DNA of 64,000 nt from Streptomyces sp. AJS327 (GTDB taxonomy: Bacteria > Actinomycetota > Actinomycetes > Streptomycetales > Streptomycetaceae): NCBI RefSeq assembly GCF_013450295.1, contig NZ_SKBR01000003.1, positions 806,001 to 870,000 on the forward strand, written 5' to 3'. The position numbers were made by a program, and so were the translations under genes. Shown here piece after piece: positions 16,564 to 25,774 of this stretch (within the stretch, counting starts at the first letter, position 1; each line of letters starts with the position of its first letter). The notes below the pieces were generated by a model. The model was given only the letters and a program-made list of their open reading frames with translations. It did not search any database and had not been told where the DNA came from.

Positions 16564-17670
16564 GTGCCCACCCCGCACGCTCCCGACCACCCGGCGCTGC
16601 TGCGCGCCAGCCTCGACGTGATCACCGGTAACCAGGCCCCGTCCGGCGCCTACCCTGCCTGCCCCACCTACGAGGTCTACCGCTACTCGTGGCTGCGCGA
16701 CGGCTCGTTCACCGCCGAGGCCACCTCCCGCGCCGGAGCCCCCGAGAGCGCCGACGCCTTCCACCGCTGGACCGCGAAGGTCATCACCGACCGCGCCGCC
16801 CGCATCGAGCGCCTGGTCACCACCGTGCGCGCCGGTCAACAGCCCACCGAGAGCGACCACCTGCCCACCCGCTACACCCTCGACGGCGACGACACCGGCG
16901 ACGTCGGCTGGTGGGACTTCCAACTCGACGGCTACGGCACCTGGTTGTGGGCCCTCACTGAACACCTCACCCGGCACGGACGGGACGCCACGCCCTACCG
17001 CGAGGCCGTGCGGCTCACCGTCGACTACCTCACCGCCACCTGGGCCACCCCCTGCTACGACTGGTGGGAGGAGTACCGCGAACAGACCCACGGCGGCACC
17101 CTCGGAGCGATCCGCGGCGGCCTGCACGCGGTCCGCGCCGCGGGCCTCGCCGAAGACACGCGCTGCGGCCACACCATCGACGCCATCGACACCCTCATAC
17201 GCGAACGCGGCACGTACGACGGCCACCTCGCGAAGTGGCTGGGCAGCAAACAGGTCGACGGAAGCCTCCTGGCCTGCCTGACACCCTTCGGCAACGTCCC
17301 AGCCGACGGACCCGTCGCGGCGGCCACCCTGCACGCCCTCGAACTCGACGTCGTACAGCCCGGCGGCGGCGTCTACCGCTACCTCGGCGACACCTTCTAC
17401 GGCGGCGGCCAGTGGCCCGTACTCGCCGGATTCCTCGGCTGGCACTACGCCCGCACCGGCCGCACCGACGACGCCCGCCGCGAACTCGACTGGATCGCCG
17501 CCCAGGCCACCGCCGACCACCTGCTCCCCGAACAGGCCCCGGACGTACGGCTCCAGGCCCCCCGCCGCCTCCCCGAGTGGGAGACGCGCTGGGGCCCCAA
17601 CGCCACCCCCCTGCTGTGGTCGCACGCCATGTACCTCATCCTCGCCGACGAACTGGGAGCCACCCCGTGA
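16564..17670 (+). CDS. GH15-family glucoamylase/glucodextranase-like hydrolase
   Basis: A 368-residue (alpha/alpha)6-barrel enzyme. The GH15 marker YRYSWLRDGSFTAEA lies at about residues 38-52, and the acid/base block DWWEEYREQ contains Glu169 and Glu170. PEQAPDVRLQAP near residue 320 and WSHAMYLIL near the end match the rest of the barrel. There is no signal peptide and no accessory domain, so it is shorter than secreted glucoamylases and probably acts in the cytoplasm on imported oligosaccharides. The GTG at 16564 follows AGGAG, after a 234-bp gap without a gene. Confidence 0.88.
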   Translation: MPTPHAPDHPALLRASLDVITGNQAPSGAYPACPTYEVYRYSWLRDGSFTAEATSRAGAPESADAFHRWTAKVITDRAARIERLVTTVRAGQQPTESDHLPTRYTLDGDDTGDVGWWDFQLDGYGTWLWALTEHLTRHGRDATPYREAVRLTVDYLTATWATPCYDWWEEYREQTHGGTLGAIRGGLHAVRAAGLAEDTRCGHTIDAIDTLIRERGTYDGHLAKWLGSKQVDGSLLACLTPFGNVPADGPVAAATLHALELDVVQPGGGVYRYLGDTFYGGGQWPVLAGFLGWHYARTGRTDDARRELDWIAAQATADHLLPEQAPDVRLQAPRRLPEWETRWGPNATPLLWSHAMYLILADELGATP

Positions 17671-19901
17671 TCCGCCACCGCCCCCACGGCTCCGGCCACG
17701 CCTACCAACCCACCGACGACCAGCGCGTACCCGCCACCCCCCACGCGGGAGAACCGTTCGAGCTACGCGCCTCCACCGGACCGGACGTCACCACCGTCGT
17801 CTGCGCCTGGGAACACGACGGCACCGTCACCGAACTCCCCGCCACCATCGAGACGTCCGACACCGAAGGAGACGTCGGCGGCGCCGGCGACAGCCACCTG
17901 GCGGCCGCCGCCTCCGGCGCCGGACGCGGCCGCCACCGCTGGGTCGTACGGCCCACGCCGCTCCCCGCCGGCGGCTCCGCCCGCTACCGGTTCACCGCCA
18001 CCCACAGCGACGGCCGCACCCGCTCCACCCGCTGGCACACCGTCGCCCCCGCCACCTGGCGGGAGGGCGCCCCCGCCCTGACCCTGAGCGGCCCCGCCGC
18101 CGACCGGTACCTGCCCGGCAGCGCCCGCACCCTGACCGCCGCCGACGGCCGCGCCCTCCGGGTCCGGTTCGCGCTGACCCTCACCGCGGCGGAACACGTC
18201 GTCGGCTTCGGCGAGCGCTACCACGCCGTCGACCAGCGCGGCGGCACCCTCGACGCGCAGGTCTTCGAGCAGTACAAGGGACAGGGCCACACCACCCGCA
18301 CCTACCTGCCGATGCCCTTCGCGTTCGTCATCGCGGGCCAGGGCGCCGACTGGGGCTTCCACGTCCGGACCTCCCGGCGCACCTGGTACGACGTGGCCGC
18401 CACCGACCACGACCTGCTGTGGATCGAAGCGGAGGTCGGCCCCGACGGCGCCCTCGACACCCGCGGCCACCCCGGTGCCCCCCACGAGGTGCTCGGCGCC
18501 TTCCTCGACGACGTGGGCCGCCCCGAGGAACTCCCCGACTGGGTGTTCGGCCTCTGGGCCAGCGGCAACGAGTGGAACACCCAGGCCCGCGTCATGGCCG
18601 AGATGGACCGCCACCGCGACACCGACATCCCCGTCCGCGCGCTCGTCATCGAGGCGTGGAGCGACGAGTCCACCTTCACCGCCTTCCGCGACGCCCAGTA
18701 CCCCGTCCACGAGGACGGCGCCCCCCACCAACTCGCCGACTTCACCTTCCCCGCCGACGGCGCCTGGCCCGACCCCCGCGGCATGGTCGACACCCTGCAC
18801 GCCCGCGGCATCAAGGTCCTGCTGTGGCAGATCCCCCTGATGAAGACCCGCCCCCACCCCACCGGACAGGCCGCCGCCGACGCCCGCACCATGGTCGAAC
18901 GCGACTACGCCGTCCGGGAGTCGGACGGCGCCCGCCCCTACCGCAACCGCGGCTGGTGGTTCCCCCTCGCCCTCATGCCCGACCTCACCAACCCTGAGGC
19001 CCGCGACTGGTGGCTCGCCAAACGCCGCTACCTCGTCGACGAGATCGGCGTCGACGGCTTCAAGACCGACGGCGGCGAACACGCCTGGGGCGCCGACCTC
19101 CGCTACGCCGACGGCACCCACGGCGACGAGACGAACAACCTGTTCCCTGTCCAGTACCCCCGCGCCTACGGGCAGTTGCTCCGCGACAGCGGCAAGGCCC
19201 CGGTCACCTTCAGCCGCGCCGGATTCACCGGCTCGCAGACCGCCGGCGCATTCTGGGCCGGCGACGAGGACTCCACCTGGGACGCCTACCGCCACTCCAT
19301 CACCGCGGGCATCACCGCGTCCGCCTGCGGCATCGTCTACTGGGGCTGGGACCTCGCGGGCTTCTCCGGCGACGTGCCCAGCGCCGAACTGTTCATCCGC
19401 GCAACGGAGTTCTCCACCTTCGTCCCCGTGATGCAGTACCACTCCGAGTACAACCACCACCGCCAGCCACGACGCGACCGCACCCCCTGGAACATCGCCG
19501 AACGCACCGGAGACCCCACCGTCCTCGACACCTTCCGCCGCTACGCCCAGCTCCGCGAACGCCTCATCCCCTACCTGGCGACCGAGACCCGCACCGGCCT
19601 CGCCGAGAACAAACCGCTGATGCGCGGCCTGTTCTTCGAGTACCCCGACGACCCGCGCGTCTGGGACCACCAGGACCACTACCTGCTCGGCTCAGCGCTC
19701 CTCGTCGCCCCCGTCACCGAACCCGGCGCCACCCACCGCACCGTGTTCCTCCCCACCGGCGAATGGACCGACGTCTGGACCGGCGAGCAGATCACCGGCG
19801 GACGCGTACGAGAGCACCCGGCACCCCTCGGCACCCTCCCCGTCTTCGCGAAGGCCGACCGCTGGCCGACCCTGAAGCCGCTCTTCTCCGAAACCACCTG
19901 A
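17667..19901 (+). CDS. GH31-family alpha-glycosidase
   Basis: A 744-residue enzyme with an N-terminal beta-sandwich, a catalytic TIM barrel and a C-terminal beta domain. The predicted nucleophile is Asp468 in GFKTDGGE and the acid/base Asp533 in WAGDEDSTW, arranged as in the YicI-like alpha-xylosidase/alpha-glucosidase clade. VIEAWSDESTF is a further barrel motif. There is no signal peptide. Residues 70-95 are a Gly/Ala-rich insert. The GTG at 17667 overlaps the GH15 stop (GTGA), so the two hydrolases are translated together. The exact linkage (glucose, xylose or another) cannot be decided. Confidence 0.9.
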   Translation: MIRHRPHGSGHAYQPTDDQRVPATPHAGEPFELRASTGPDVTTVVCAWEHDGTVTELPATIETSDTEGDVGGAGDSHLAAAASGAGRGRHRWVVRPTPLPAGGSARYRFTATHSDGRTRSTRWHTVAPATWREGAPALTLSGPAADRYLPGSARTLTAADGRALRVRFALTLTAAEHVVGFGERYHAVDQRGGTLDAQVFEQYKGQGHTTRTYLPMPFAFVIAGQGADWGFHVRTSRRTWYDVAATDHDLLWIEAEVGPDGALDTRGHPGAPHEVLGAFLDDVGRPEELPDWVFGLWASGNEWNTQARVMAEMDRHRDTDIPVRALVIEAWSDESTFTAFRDAQYPVHEDGAPHQLADFTFPADGAWPDPRGMVDTLHARGIKVLLWQIPLMKTRPHPTGQAAADARTMVERDYAVRESDGARPYRNRGWWFPLALMPDLTNPEARDWWLAKRRYLVDEIGVDGFKTDGGEHAWGADLRYADGTHGDETNNLFPVQYPRAYGQLLRDSGKAPVTFSRAGFTGSQTAGAFWAGDEDSTWDAYRHSITAGITASACGIVYWGWDLAGFSGDVPSAELFIRATEFSTFVPVMQYHSEYNHHRQPRRDRTPWNIAERTGDPTVLDTFRRYAQLRERLIPYLATETRTGLAENKPLMRGLFFEYPDDPRVWDHQDHYLLGSALLVAPVTEPGATHRTVFLPTGEWTDVWTGEQITGGRVREHPAPLGTLPVFAKADRWPTLKPLFSETT

Positions 19902-19923
19902 CCCCGCCCGGAGAAGAGCATCC

Positions 19924-19960
19924 GGGGCGGCGACGGGCCCCGACGGCCCGCCGCCGCCCC
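19924..19960 (+). terminator. Terminator hairpin of the sugar operon
   Basis: GGGGCGGCG (19924-19932) pairs with CGCCGCCCC (19952-19960), and an inner GGGCC/GGCCC stem (19935-19939 with 19945-19949) closes a 5-nt loop. It lies 23 bp after the GH31 stop. Confidence 0.6.
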
Positions 19961-20609
19961 GCCCCTCCCCCTACCCCTCCCACACCCGCTCTCCCCCGCC
20001 CGTACCCCACCGCCCCCACCGCGCCCCTCTTCCGCCGTGGCGCCCGCCCACTCCGCGTATCCGTCGTCGCTGCCGCCGCCTCCTCCTCCGGACATCCCCG
20101 TCTCGTCCGCACCAGCCCCCGGCCTTCGGCGGCACGACCAGACGAACTCACCCTGGGCGGGCGGGCGTTGGCGTACGCGCGGAGGTGGGGCGGACGTGGG
20201 CGCATCCACTGGGGGAGCGGGAGGGGGAGGGTCATGGGTGCACCGCCGCGGTGTACCGCCACGGCGGCTGGACGACGAGGCAGCACCGGCATCGGTGCTC
20301 CGGAGGAAGCGGTCGTACGGAAACCGGTGTCACGGCGCGGCGGACCGTGCGGGGAGCCGATCCGCCGCACCGTGTGGTGAATCCACTCCACAGCGCGGCA
20401 TCCTCGCCCCACCCGGAGCTCTCGTGCGGCCGTCGCCGAACGGGTCTCGACTTTCGGGAGGGCGAGGACACTCGCGATGTGCCCCCCGGTTTCCCCCTGA
20501 CGCGGGCGCTCGGCCGAACTGGGGAACAGTCTGTCCGGACGTTTGCCGGACGTTGACCGAATGGCCCGCGGACATGGTTCATGGTGCCGGTCGCGGTACT
20601 CGTCTGACA

Positions 20610-20635
20610 GGTGTTTCGGTCCTGGCCGAAACACC
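20610..20635. terminator. Perfect hairpin of unknown role
   Basis: GGTGTTTCGG (20610-20619), loop TCCTGG and CCGAAACACC (20626-20635) form a 10-bp stem. No T-tract follows, and no gene ends close to it, so it may be a terminator, a protein-binding site or part of an unannotated RNA. Confidence 0.4.
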
Positions 20636-20730
20636 GGGCCCCCAACCGATCCGGCCCGACCGTCGACCTTGCCTGACCGTCCGATCTGGCCTGACCTTCG
20701 CCCCGCCCACCCGACGTCCACGACCTCGCC

Positions 20731-20845
20731 GGGATCCGCCGCCCCCTGCCCGCTCGGGACCCGCCACCTCCGTCCCCGTCCCCCTCGCCCGCTCGGGACC
20801 CGCCCGTCCCGGGATCCGCCGCCCCCTGCCCGCTCGGGACCCGCC
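20731..20845. repeat. 35-bp direct repeat with partial third copy
   Basis: A unit beginning GGGATCCGCCGCCCCCTGCC and ending GCTCGGGACCCGCC occurs at 20731-20765 and again at 20811-20845. A partial copy (GCCCGCTCGGGACCCGCC) lies at 20787-20804. Confidence 0.85.
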
Positions 20846-21226
20846 TCCTTCGCTCGTGCCGGGAGCCGCTACCCCGCGCACCGGGCCGCGCCACCCCGGG
20901 CCGCGCCATCCCGTGCGCGTTCGCGAGCGTCGTACCCAGCAGCACGCACCCGCGCACGTACCCGAGCACGCACGCACGAGCAAAGCCCCGTGTATCGGGC
21001 GAAGCGGGTAATGACGGCCGAAGGCCCGCGTCTCGTCCGGGATCGGTGGGATGGGCGCGCACGTCGTAAGGCGGTGATACGTGGCACAGTGACGCGCTCG
21101 GGGGCGTCCGGTGATCTCCGTGAAACACCTGGTCAGAGCGGTGCTCTCGGGTGGCCTTTTCGTGTCGCGTCGCTTCGTCCCTGCTCACGGGGTGGACGTC
21201 GCCGAGGCGGCCTTGCGTCGAGGGAC

Positions 21227-21232
21227 TACGCT
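21227..21232 (+). promoter_or_regulatory. Candidate -10 box of a leaderless serC transcript
   Basis: TACGCT ends 7 bases before the GTG start codon of serC, the spacing expected if transcription starts at the start codon itself. No good -35 hexamer lies at the matching distance, and the ribosome site is poor, so leaderless expression is plausible but unproven. Confidence 0.35.
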
Positions 21233-21239
21233 GCAAGGC

Positions 21240-22358
21240 GTGGCTGATCTCCAGATTCCCGCTGACATGAAGCCCGCCGACGGACGATTCGGTTCGGGCC
21301 CGTCCAAGGTCCGCACGGAGGCGCTCTCCGCGCTGGCCGCCACCGGAACCTCCCTTCTCGGCACCTCGCACCGGCAGGCTCCCGTCAAGGACCTCGTGGG
21401 CCGGGTTCGCGACGGTATCCGGGAGCTGTTCCAGCTCCCCGAGGGGTACGAGGTGGTGCTCGGCAACGGCGGAACCACCGCTTTCTGGGATATCGCGACG
21501 CACGGCCTGATCGAGGCCAGGTCGCAGCACCTCTCCTTCGGCGAGTTCTCCGCCAAGTTCGCCAAGGCGGCCCGTCAGGCGCCGTGGCTGGACGAGCCGT
21601 CCGTCATCCAGTCGGAGCCGGGCACCCACCCGGAGGCCGCCGCCGAGGCCGGTGTCGACGTCTACGCGCTGACCCACAACGAGACCTCCACCGGTGTCGC
21701 CATGCCGCTGCGTCGCGTGGCGGGGGCCGACGAGGGGTCACTCGTCCTGGTGGACGCCACCTCCGGCGCGGGCGGCCTGCCCGTCGACATCGCGGAGACG
21801 GACGTCTACTACTTCGCCCCGCAGAAGTCCTTCGCCGCCGACGGCGGGCTGTGGATCGCGGCGTTCTCCCCGGCCGCGCTGGAGCGCGCGGAGCGGCTGG
21901 CCGCGTCCGACCGTCACATCCCGGCGTTCTTCGACCTCCAGACGGCGATTGACAACTCCCGCAAGAACCAGACGTACAACACCCCCTCGCTGACCACCCT
22001 GTTCCTCCTCGCCGACCAGCTGGAGTGGATCAACGGCCAGGGTGGTCTGGACTGGGCGGTCAAGCGCACCGCCGACTCCTCCTCGCGGCTGTACGGCTGG
22101 GCCGAACGGTCGGCGCACGCGACGCCCTTCGTCGCGGACCCGGTCCAGCGTTCGCAGGTCGTCGGCACGATCGACTTCGCCGACGGGATCGACGCCGCCG
22201 CCATCGCGAAGGTCCTGCGAGCCAACGGCGTGGTCGACACCGAGCCCTACCGCAAGCTGGGCCGCAACCAGCTGCGGGTGGCGATGTTCCCGGCGGTCGA
22301 GCCGGCCGACGTGGAGGCGCTGACGGCCTGCGTCGACTACGTGATCGAGCGCCTCTGA
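21240..22358 (+). CDS. serC: Phosphoserine aminotransferase
   Basis: A 372-residue PLP enzyme converting 3-phosphohydroxypyruvate and glutamate to O-phosphoserine and 2-oxoglutarate in serine biosynthesis. The actinobacterial SerC N-terminus is clear (VADLQIPADMKPADGRFGSG, SKVRTEALSAL, GTSHRQAPVK). The PLP-lysine block is YYFAPQKSFAADGGLW. Length is normal for this branch. The GTG at 21240 is chosen because conserved sequence begins there; the frame is open upstream. A strong terminator follows within 75 bp, so it is probably monocistronic. Confidence 0.96.
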   Translation: MADLQIPADMKPADGRFGSGPSKVRTEALSALAATGTSLLGTSHRQAPVKDLVGRVRDGIRELFQLPEGYEVVLGNGGTTAFWDIATHGLIEARSQHLSFGEFSAKFAKAARQAPWLDEPSVIQSEPGTHPEAAAEAGVDVYALTHNETSTGVAMPLRRVAGADEGSLVLVDATSGAGGLPVDIAETDVYYFAPQKSFAADGGLWIAAFSPAALERAERLAASDRHIPAFFDLQTAIDNSRKNQTYNTPSLTTLFLLADQLEWINGQGGLDWAVKRTADSSSRLYGWAERSAHATPFVADPVQRSQVVGTIDFADGIDAAAIAKVLRANGVVDTEPYRKLGRNQLRVAMFPAVEPADVEALTACVDYVIERL

Positions 22359-22377
22359 CGAGCCGACGCCGCGACGA

Positions 22378-22425
22378 GCTGACGCGGTGACGCGGTGACG
22401 TGGTGACGCGGTGACGCGGTGACGA
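22378..22425. repeat. 8-bp tandem repeat after serC
   Basis: Five to six copies of GTGACGCG or close variants (GTGACGTG) occur in a row between the serC stop and its terminator. Confidence 0.75.
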
Positions 22426-22431
22426 GCTGAG

Positions 22432-22471
22432 GGGGTGGGCGCCGGCGAGTACGTCGGCGCCCACCCCTTTT
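22432..22471 (+). terminator. Intrinsic terminator of serC
   Basis: GGGGTGGGCGCCG (22432-22444) and CGGCGCCCACCCC (22455-22467) form a perfect 13-bp stem with a 10-nt loop, followed by TTTT. This is the most canonical terminator in the window. Confidence 0.85.
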
Positions 22472-22681
22472 CGTCCCGACTGTCGCCGTCCCCGTTGCCG
22501 TCGCTGTCCTCGCTGCCGTCCCTGTCCTCGTCCTTGTCCCGTTGTCGTCGCGTCCCCGCCTCCGGGTTCCGGGGCTGGTGGGGACGGGGCTGGTCCGGGT
22601 GGGGCCAGGTGGAGGAGCGCGGGGGCGCGGCACCCGACCGGACTCGTTTTTCCGTTTTGTGTACCGGGTACGCCGCCCGCC

Positions 22682-23068
22682 ATGACCACACCCACAACCG
22701 GGCTGATGCTCTTCGCCCACGCCAGGCGCGTACGGCTGACCACGTACGAGCCGGAAGGCACGCCGGTCGGCTGCCGTGCGCACATCACCGTCGAGGGGGA
22801 CCGGGCCTTCGTCCGGACCTACGGCCACGCGCGGACCAATCTGGACCGCTACCCCGAGGTCGAGATCGTCACCGCCTCGGCGGGCGGCACCCCCACCGGA
22901 GCCCCGATGAAGGCCCGGGTGCGGAAGCTGTCCGGAGAGGAGTCCCGGCACGCGGCGGGGGCGCTGGCCCGTAAACACCCGCTGATGCAGGGGCTGGTGA
23001 CGCCGTTGACCGCCGCGCTCCGGATGGACCGTCCCTCGCTCTACGAGCTGCGCCTGGTCGGCGAGTAA
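22682..23068 (+). CDS. PPOX-fold F420/FMN-dependent protein
   Basis: A 128-residue split-barrel protein of the pyridoxamine-oxidase-like superfamily. It has the usual pattern VRLTTYEPEGTPVGCRAHI, DRAFVRTYGHARTNLDRYPEVEI and the closing SLYELRLV. Actinobacterial members often use coenzyme F420 as a hydride carrier. The substrate is unknown. The ATG at 22682 has no clear ribosome site. It converges with the ABC permease gene. Confidence 0.8.
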   Translation: MTTPTTGLMLFAHARRVRLTTYEPEGTPVGCRAHITVEGDRAFVRTYGHARTNLDRYPEVEIVTASAGGTPTGAPMKARVRKLSGEESRHAAGALARKHPLMQGLVTPLTAALRMDRPSLYELRLVGE

Positions 23069-23382
23069 GCCCCGCCCCTCAGCCCGGCCCCGGTCCCCGG
23101 CGCCAGCTCCGACCTCCCCGCCCCGATCTCCCCGCCCCGACATCCCTCCGCCGTCCCCCTCGACGGCCCCTCCGACGTCCCCCGCCTTCCCTGCGCCGCC
23201 GTCTCGACGCCGCCCACCCGTCCGACCTCCGCCAGAAACAGTTCGCGGGCCACCCCCCCGTCGGTGGTGGCCCGCGCGTCTGACCGCTCCGCGTTCCCTG
23301 TCGTTCGGCTTCCCCCACGGCCCGAACTCCACCGGCGGTTTCCGCTTCCCCTGACGGTTCCGCCTCCGCTGGCGCGGTGTGT
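23069..23382. other. Convergent intergenic region with hairpin
   Basis: 314 bp of CCCCGCC-rich sequence between convergent genes. CGCGGGCCACC (23244-23254) and GGTGGCCCGCG (23266-23276) form an 11-bp stem with an 11-nt loop, a candidate bidirectional terminator. No gene is seen. Confidence 0.5.
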
Positions 23383-24243
23383 TCAGCGGCGGAGGTTCTG
23401 GAACTTCCGCACCGCCAGGGGCAGGAAGATCGCGGTAATGATCAGGGGCCAGACGACCGCCATCAGCGCCGCGTTCTGCTCGATCCAGCTGTCGCCCAGC
23501 GTCACCGGGTTCCCGTAGAGGTCCCGGACGGCGTTGGCGGTGGCCGAGACGGGGTTCCACATCGCGATGGCGCCCAGCCAGTCCGGCATCATCGAGGGCG
23601 GGGTGAAGACGCTGGAGATCATCCCGAACGGGAAGGCGACGGCGAAGAGGTTCCCGGCCGCCTCCATGTTCGGGACGAGCAGCCCGATCCAGACGCCGAC
23701 CCAGATCAGCGCGAAGCGCAGCAGGAGCAGCAGGGCGAAGGCGTAGAGCGTGCCGAGCAGCGAGCCGTCCGAGCGCCAGCCGACGACGAGCGCGATCCCC
23801 GCGAGCACCGCGAGGTCGAGTGCGGCGTGCAGCACGTCGGAGATGCCGCGTCCGGTGACCACCGCCGAGGAGGCCATCGGCATGGAGCGGAACCGGTCGG
23901 TGACGCCGCGCTCCTTGTCGATGACGACGGCCATCGCCGTGTTCATGAAGCCGAAGGCCATGGTCATCGCGAACATGCCGGGCATCGCGAAGTCCTTGTA
24001 GTCGACTCCGGAGCCGACGTCCATGGCACTGCCGAACACGAAGACGAAGAGCAGTACCGAGACGATCGGGAAGCCCAACTGCCAGGCGACGTTCGCCGGT
24101 TGCTTGATGAGATGGGTGACGTCCCGGCGGACGACGGTCGCGCAGTCGACGAAGGCCCAGTAGACACGGCGCTCCGGGCCGTCCAGGGCGGGCGTGCCCT
24201 CCGGTGGGGTGGCCGTGCGGGGTTGTTCGGTCGTGGTCGTCAT
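23383..24243 (-). CDS. ABC-2 type exporter permease (DrrB-like)
   Basis: A 286-residue integral membrane protein with about six helices and the ABC-2 family pattern (FGSAMDVGSGVDYKDFAMPG, VIDKERGVTDRFRSMPMA, MWNPVSATANAVRDLYGN). It forms the membrane part of a drug or lipid exporter with the ATPase encoded just upstream; the ATG at 24243 overlaps the ATPase stop by four bases. The pair resembles daunorubicin-resistance DrrAB. The substrate is unknown. Confidence 0.92.
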   Translation of the reverse strand: MTTTTEQPRTATPPEGTPALDGPERRVYWAFVDCATVVRRDVTHLIKQPANVAWQLGFPIVSVLLFVFVFGSAMDVGSGVDYKDFAMPGMFAMTMAFGFMNTAMAVVIDKERGVTDRFRSMPMASSAVVTGRGISDVLHAALDLAVLAGIALVVGWRSDGSLLGTLYAFALLLLLRFALIWVGVWIGLLVPNMEAAGNLFAVAFPFGMISSVFTPPSMMPDWLGAIAMWNPVSATANAVRDLYGNPVTLGDSWIEQNAALMAVVWPLIITAIFLPLAVRKFQNLRR

Positions 24244-25682
24244 GCGGTGACGTCCTCCTCGGTCTCCCTGGATTCCTCCGCCGGTTCCTTCGCTGGTTCC
24301 TTCGCCGTCCCGGCGGTGTCCGTCGTCGTCGCCGTTGTCTCCCTCGTCGCCCTCGCCGCCGTCTCCGTTGCCCTCGTGCCCCTGGTGCCCTTCTTGCTCT
24401 TGGTGGTGCGCGAGGGGCCGGGTTCGCCGGTGACCGGTGTGGAGTTGGTCCCGTCCGAGCCCGAAGTCTCCACCGACGAGGAGGAGTTGGTGGATGCCGC
24501 CACCGAACCGCCTCCCGCGCCAGCGCTCTTGCCGCTCCCGGCGGGCCCGGTAGTCCCGGTGCCTCCGGTAGTCCCGGTGCCTCCGGTGGCGGTGCCGGTG
24601 GTCCCCGTACGGCGTTGGGCCGGGGTGCTGGCGGGGCGCGGGGCACCCGGCGCACCCGGCCCGTTCCCCGAGCTGGAGCCCTCGAACTCCCGCTCTCCGG
24701 GCCTCGGTTCCCCGGAGTGCGGCGATCCGGGTTCGGGGTCCAGGCCGGTGAGGGTCAGGAAGACCTGGTCGAGGGTGGGTCGCCGGAGCGCTATGTCGTT
24801 GACCTCGATGCCCGCGTCCTGGAGTTCGCGGGCCACCTCGGTGAGCGCCGTCACCCCGGAGCGGACCGGCACCTGGGCCCGCAACTCCTCGGCGTCCGCC
24901 TCGGGTTCGCTGCCTCCGCTGGCCACCCGGGAGAGGGTCGCGCGGACGAGGGGAAGGTCGGACGGATCGCTGACGACCACCTCCAGCCGGTCGCCGCCGA
25001 CCGCCCGCTTGAGCCCGTCGGGCGTGTCCTCGGTGACCTTCCGCCCCCCGTCGATCAGCGCGATCCGGTCGGAGAGCTTGTCGGCCTCGTCCAGGTAGTG
25101 GGTGGTGAGCAGGACCGTGGTGCCGCCCGCCGCGAGGGTGCGGACCGAGTCCCACACCTCGTTCCGTCCGCGCGGGTCCAGCCCGGTCGTCGGCTCGTCC
25201 AGGAAGAGGACCTCGGGGGCGAGGATCATGCTGGCCGCCAGGTCCAGCCGTCGGCGCATGCCTCCGCTGAAGGTCTTCGGCTGCTTCGAGGCGACCTCGG
25301 TGAGGCTGAAGTACTCCAGCAGTTCGTCCGCGCGGCGGCGGGCGTGCGCCGGGTCGAGGTGGAAGAGCCGCCCGAACATCACCAGGTTCTGCCGGGCGCT
25401 GATGATGTCGTCGACGGCCACGTTCTGGCCGGTGAGCCCGATGCGGCGGCGGACCTTGCGGGGTTCCCGCGCCACGTCGAACCCGCCGACGCGGGCGGTG
25501 CCGCCGTCGCTGCGGATCAGGGTGCTGAGAACGCGTACGGCGGTGGTCTTCCCGGCGCCGTTCGGGCCGAGCAGGCCGAGCACCGTGCCGTGCGGTACGG
25601 CGAGATCGAGGCCGTCGAGCGCGCGCTTCTCGCCGTAGCTCTTGCGGAGCCCCTCGGCCAGGACCGAGTAGGACGTCGTCAC
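24240..25682 (-). CDS. ABC exporter ATPase (DrrA-like) with long low-complexity tail
   Basis: A 480-residue ATPase. Walker A is GPNGAGKTT, the signature is TFSGGMRRRLDLA, and Walker B is VLFLDEPTTGLDPRGR. The DrrA-type C-terminal domain ends with RRPTLDQVFLTLTG near residue 310. The remaining 165 residues are Gly/Thr/Ser/Ala-rich with TGT/GGT runs and a charged end (KEPAKEPAEESRETEED), which the family does not need. The GTG at 25682 follows AAGGGGGAG. It is co-transcribed with the permease and divergent from a tetR gene across a clear operator. Confidence 0.92.
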   Translation of the reverse strand: MTTSYSVLAEGLRKSYGEKRALDGLDLAVPHGTVLGLLGPNGAGKTTAVRVLSTLIRSDGGTARVGGFDVAREPRKVRRRIGLTGQNVAVDDIISARQNLVMFGRLFHLDPAHARRRADELLEYFSLTEVASKQPKTFSGGMRRRLDLAASMILAPEVLFLDEPTTGLDPRGRNEVWDSVRTLAAGGTTVLLTTHYLDEADKLSDRIALIDGGRKVTEDTPDGLKRAVGGDRLEVVVSDPSDLPLVRATLSRVASGGSEPEADAEELRAQVPVRSGVTALTEVARELQDAGIEVNDIALRRPTLDQVFLTLTGLDPEPGSPHSGEPRPGEREFEGSSSGNGPGAPGAPRPASTPAQRRTGTTGTATGGTGTTGGTGTTGPAGSGKSAGAGGGSVAASTNSSSSVETSGSDGTNSTPVTGEPGPSRTTKSKKGTRGTRATETAARATRETTATTTDTAGTAKEPAKEPAEESRETEEDVTA

Positions 25683-25774
25683 GGATTCTCCCCCTTCGTG
25701 TGCTGGTCCACCCCGCAGTGGACAGGGCGCGTTCGGGGCGCCGGGGGTGGAGTGGGTACAGACAGGGCCAAAAA

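Larger units (their letters stand above)
19961..21239. other. 1.3-kb intergenic region with repeats and a hairpin
   Basis: No convincing gene was found; long open frames here are Arg/Pro-rich and antisense to each other. It holds a perfect hairpin at 20610-20635, a 35-bp direct repeat (20731-20765 and 20811-20845), and repeats of CCGGACGTT around 20530-20555. The last 15 bases contain a TACGCT box just before serC. Confidence 0.45.

Noticed and set aside
20731..20845. Repeat cluster considered as a CRISPR array
   Set aside because: Only two full copies with one partial, no regular spacers and no cas genes.
20232..21677. A 481-residue minus-strand open frame overlapping serC
   Set aside because: It is antisense to the conserved serC gene and has low-complexity Arg/Gly composition; no domain seen.
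22660..22672. GTACC-G-GGTAC palindrome before the PPOX gene, first thought to be a second site for the TetR at 25851
   Set aside because: The half-sites point the opposite way from CTGGGTAC-N3-GTACCCAG, so it is not the same operator; may be incidental.
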